Shown: one piece after another, positions 60,480-64,000 of the stretch
Numbering within the stretch: the first letter of the stretch is position 1
Layout: each line of letters starts with the position of its first letter
Assembly: GCA_020466095.1 (NCBI GenBank)
Contig: CM035808.1
Location: forward strand, 29,045,345 to 29,109,344
From: Chlorops oryzae
Taxonomy: Eukaryota; Arthropoda; Insecta; Diptera; Chloropidae
Direction of reading: 5' to 3'
Length of the DNA stretch: 64,000 nucleotides
The notes under the pieces: model-generated
Databases searched by the model: none
Seen by the model: only the letters and a program-made list of their open reading frames with translations
Told to the model about the DNA's origin: nothing
Translations under genes and position numbers: made by a program

Positions 60480-61012
60480 ATCGAACTAGTGCAGAAGTAG
60501 AGGCACGACAGGGCCAATTCAGATAATTTGGGGGACCGGCCCGATCTGTCGCAGCTCACAGTGAAGAGCGTGCACCCCACGATGCGAAGGGTCCTGGTTT
60601 AATTCCCCGGCCAAGCGAAAGGAGATTTTTTTTCTTTTAATTAGCAGTAAAAATTGCAATCCTAAGGATTAAAAAGCTAATAAGTACCCAATAAAAAAGA
60701 AAGGTTTCAAAATTGGTAGGAATTTGAATTGGAGAAAATTTGTGCGCAAAGTTCTGAGCAGCATTGGCGAAGACTTGTTTATCAATCCAATTTTTTGAGT
60801 TTTTCGAATATTACCATTCTTCCAGATATTTTACGCCTGCGACAGGAATCGAGCCCTTCAGATTGCAAAGCGAATACGCTTTTACTACGCCACGGACCTA
60901 TCTGACTCACGCGCAGCAAATATATTAGATTAATGTGTGAGAAAAATTTAACTGTAGACGTCTCGTTGACCATGCCACTAGTTAGATTCTACTGTCCGTG
61001 TCTCTACTCGCG
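60480..61012. mobile_element. Foldback-like element with inward tRNA-like arms, locus 3
   Basis: The plus-strand tRNA-like segment (about 60543-60620, B-box-like tggtttaattcccc at 60595-60608, followed by a T8 run at 60627) faces a minus-strand one (60832-60905). The right arm continues outward on the minus strand with attaatctaatatatttgct, tctacagtt and agtagaatctaacta (60954-61012), matching locus 1. The left outer arm is poorly conserved, so that boundary is uncertain. Confidence 0.6.
60832..60905 (-). promoter_or_regulatory. tRNA-like segment with A and B boxes
   Basis: On the minus strand it shows the A-box-like ccgtggcgtagta (near 60884-60896) and the B-box-like gggctcgattcc (60845-60856), followed by tgtcgcaggcg. 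The words tcgattcctgtcgcaggcg are shared exactly with the plus-strand segment at 52691-52710, tying loci 2 and 3 together. Confidence 0.6.
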
Positions 61013-62781
61013 TACTAGTTCTTTTTTCTATACTCTAGAACTACTCGTTAGGGCCCAATTGATCCCAAACTTCCTACAGGGGATTCTTCTTCGCTTGGTA
61101 AATGAGCTTCTTCTTTAAGTTCGGAAAGACTCTCCGACAAAATGGTATAAGTTTCGGTACTTTGAATCAAGGAATGCTTCGATCCGAGGACCTTTTAAGT
61201 ATATTTATAATTTATACTTCATATTTATTGAAATTCTTCCCTTATGACCAATAAGCTCGCTCGTTTTACGTGTGCTTGCTATTTTCTTATCGTGTGCTTA
61301 TAACCGAAAATAAAGTTCGCTGAGTAGGTCATTAAGAAGCGAAATACATTTTTATTCCATAATCAGCCCGAGGCGAACACAATAAAGTCGTTCAATGTAT
61401 TTCATTAGTGCAATAAAAAAACAAAATAAAAATAAAAAAATAAAAATTTTTATGAATGTGACATTCTTTTGGCCACAAATGCAGCAATTTACAAAAGTTC
61501 CTTGAGTTTGTTCGCAAAAGAAAAAGAAAATCAAAATAATTTTTTTTTTTTACATCAAATGTTCCGCCTTTTTATGGTTTATTTATTTTGTGAAAGCAAT
61601 TTGTATTATTTTTATTTCAGTGAATCCGAGAACCAGCCTTATAAGCTGTTAAGGCCTTATGGCCGTGAGTCAAATCTTGTTGAGCAGTGCAAAAACTTTT
61701 TCGTCCTTTTACTTCCTGTTAAAATATTTGCCTGCTACCTATGATTGCGTGGCACACTTAAAAGGGTTAAAGTAAACTCGTTTTCAAAGTTCGAAAACCC
61801 GTGAAAATCTGTTTGACACGTGACCATAAAGATCAAATACGTTTTGATGGTCGTATGGCATTAAAAAAGGTCTCAAGTTGGGGGATTCCGGTCAGTTCTT
61901 AATGCATACGAGTAGAAAATGTGACAAAATGAACTGACTTTTTCAGTATAGTTGTTTGCCAAATTCAAACATCTACATGCATATATGACTGACAATAAAT
62001 ATAATATAGAATCGTATAAAATCGAATAAAAAATGCTTCAGCTAGCAATGGTCAATCGTCGGAGGGCGGAATTTTTCGAAAGCCTCAATCAATTTTATTA
62101 CTGTTGCGAGGACATTACCTAATTCTCAATGAATGTTTTAGTAGAAGAAATTGCATTTGATTAAATTTAAATGGCATGAAGATAACGATCCTGAGTCTGT
62201 AGTGAACAGTACCTATCTATTTTGACTTTTGAATTTTTCCCTTTTATTTTCGAAAAGAAGTTTTCTGTTGATCGAAGTTGCTGACTCATGAAAATATGTC
62301 AAGTATATTTAAGTTATGAGATCCTTAAAAAATCATGTTATATATAAAATTAGGCAATTCACAAGGTCTTCTAAAATCCTTTCTTAATTTATCCCATGCT
62401 AAAATGAGAATTGTAAGAGCTTAGAAGTTTTGATTGCGTAATTATGTAACAAGCATTTTTTAAGGATGTGAATTGCTAAAATGTTAAATATTTTCTTCAG
62501 TTTATTTGCCGCTAATAAAATTCTCACAAAAATTCCCACTCGTTCAATGTTCAATAACCCTCGGATGTTAGCAGCACGGATATAAGTATTCTGCTCTTAA
62601 AAGCCTTTTCATCCTTTAATGTGCTGGCTTCATTTGGATACAAGATTCTTGCTTATTTCCTGGAAATACTGTACGTATTTTTATATTCCGAAAATTTAAT
62701 TAAAACGTGAAGTGAGCTAAACGGATGCCCTATTAATATATTATATTTTTCCTTGCTATTAACTGTCTTCACCGATGATAC
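61013..62781. other. AT-rich non-coding stretch
   Basis: No gene, RNA or repeat recognised. Frames of up to 91 codons are without motifs. Confidence 0.55.
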
Positions 62782-63008
62782 TAAGTTAGGTTAAGTTAGG
62801 TTAGGCTAGAGTGGCTGCCACCATTAAGGGTGACACACTTAGGCCTCACTTGGGCCCGTTATGATACTAAGAGTAATGGGAAGACAAAGAAAATCAGAAA
62901 CAGAAAAAACGATGCAAACATGAACGACCTCAGCTGGGAGTTTAACCTAGAGCCTCTCGCTTCGTTAGTTGGCTTGTCAAGCAACTACGGCAAAGAGGTC
63001 GCCTAACC
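62782..63008 (-). mobile_element. tRNA-related SINE copy 2
   Basis: On the minus strand: ggttaggcgacctctttgcc, gccgtagttgcttgacaagc, a B-box-like taggttaaactcc, tttctgattttctttgtctt, cccattactc, tgtcacccttaatggtggca, gccactctag, then a tail of cctaacctaacttaacctaa. It aligns along its whole length with the copy at 10049-10257, diverged by perhaps a quarter. The tail here is longer. Confidence 0.72.
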
Positions 63009-64000
63009 TCACAAAAACCTTGATTCCTATATTTTGTATTTCATATATTTTATTTTTTCGTTACAATTCCCTCGAAAATGAAAAATTTCCACGATATCCC
63101 AACACTCAAACTGAGTGAAATAACACAAAAAACGATATTTCGATATATCCTTTGAGAGTGGGATTTTCTGTAATAATCGAAGCGAAAGGAAGTTCAAACT
63201 TCCGGTATTTTTAGATTTGTTCGTGATGGAATTTTTTGGAAAATGGCTTCCACAAATAAACTTTAAGGTAAGGTAAGCTGATTAAATATTTTGTTACAAA
63301 AAGAGATATTAGCACGCTTCTGGCATTTGTTTTTCAATCATCAAAAATGTTTTTTTTTTTTTTTTTTAACAAAAAAACACGTATTTTTTCCGTTGATAAG
63401 GATTAATTAAAATTTATTTTTCGACCTCAAATTCAATGCTCATTTTCTATCAAGCAAAAGCAAAACAAACAAACAAAAACAATCGTAGGATCTTTTCAAA
63501 GATACGCCGCCACATTCCCATTCAAGCAAACATATGGCGCACGAGTCCTTAGAATGAATCCATAAAAGCCAGAGCTAAGACGATTTAAAGAAAATCTCAT
63601 GCATATACGAAATGAGAGCTTAAATTTTACTTTCCATCTTAAAGAACATTCTTAAGAGCTTAAGCAAAGAGTAGAGATGTGCTTACATAAAATGTTTATG
63701 TTGCTGGCTTTGTTTGAATAAAATAAAAATTCACAACCAAAAAATAAACAGAAAAAGTTCCGGCAATTTTCGGAATTGACAGCTTTAAACTTGGCTTTTT
63801 ACTGAAAATACTTTTGTTTATTTTCAAATGGATTCTTGAAGATGCAATTACTTAAAATGTTTCAGAAATCTTTGAAGGGTATTTTCCCTTTTAGCAATTA
63901 ACGATATTTCATGGATTTAAAATAAAAAGTTAAGTGTTAAAATTTAGGAATACCATAAACTGAAAAACTTTTCTAGACCACTCGTCAAAAGTTGTTTTCA
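63009..64000. other. AT-rich non-coding stretch
   Basis: No feature recognised beyond a T-run at about 63350-63367. Confidence 0.55.

Noticed and set aside
62782..62812. TTAGG-like telomeric repeat (ttaggttaagttaggttagg)
   Set aside because: It is the irregular tail of a SINE copy, and higher flies do not use TTAGG telomeres.
1..64000. CRISPR array, operon or bacterial features
   Set aside because: Composition, transposon types and lack of long open frames point to an animal genome; no regularly spaced direct repeats were seen.

Overview
The window looks like a stretch of dipteran (true fly) nuclear genome, and it is strongly AT-rich. The clues are several repeats of the fly 'mini-me' type with GTCY microsatellites, a Himar1-like mariner, an mdg3/blastopia-like Ty3/gypsy retrotransposon and many short tRNA-related elements. 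A tephritid-like or other higher fly is my best guess, not a demonstrated assignment. I could not recognise a single host protein-coding exon, rRNA or genuine tRNA gene, so the window is most likely intergenic DNA or part of a very large intron. Outside the transposons all open frames are short (about 60-115 codons), overlap on both strands and have no recognisable domains.

The centre (26044-34745) is a complete LTR retrotransposon on the minus strand. It has 258-bp LTRs that I read as identical, a CAAG target duplication, and an intact 1,411-codon Gag-Pol frame whose last codons lie inside the 3' LTR. Its 5' LTR is split by a 3,272-bp hAT element (TSD gatttaac). That hAT is split by a Himar1-like mariner (TSD TA), and the mariner's transposase gene is split by a 481-bp PIF/Harbinger-like MITE (TSD TTA). 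All four layers have clean termini. The outermost layer looks youngest by LTR identity while the inner cargo is decayed, so the hAT probably jumped carrying already dead passengers.

Left arm (1-26 kb): a perfect 52-bp inverted repeat (1735-1867), a mini-me copy interrupted by a TIR element (3.3-3.9 kb), a 681-bp TA-flanked MITE (6.2-6.9 kb), a tRNA-related SINE (10.05-10.26 kb), a diverged inverted repeat with ~400-bp arms (11.06-13.42 kb), two inverted copies of a ~235-bp MITE (15.7-16.3 kb), a 183-bp hAT MITE with a perfect 8-bp TSD (21.6 kb) and a 120-bp TIR element (25.8 kb).

Right arm (35-64 kb): two mini-me copies (36.3-36.9 and 38.4-38.8 kb), a TTAA-flanked TIR element (44.9-45.7 kb), two decayed mariners of one family in opposite orientation (47.1-48.4 and 49.2-50.5 kb), the second lodged in a further mini-me element, an 880-bp element flanked by TAA (55.6-56.5 kb), and a second SINE copy (62.8-63.0 kb). 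Three loci (40.9-41.5, 52.4-53.2 and 60.5-61.0 kb) share an unusual plan: long, diverged inverted arms each carrying a tRNA-like, pol III-promoter-like segment pointing inward. I consider this family the best candidate for something undescribed. All repeat assignments come from reading the sequence by eye; no alignment or database search was run.
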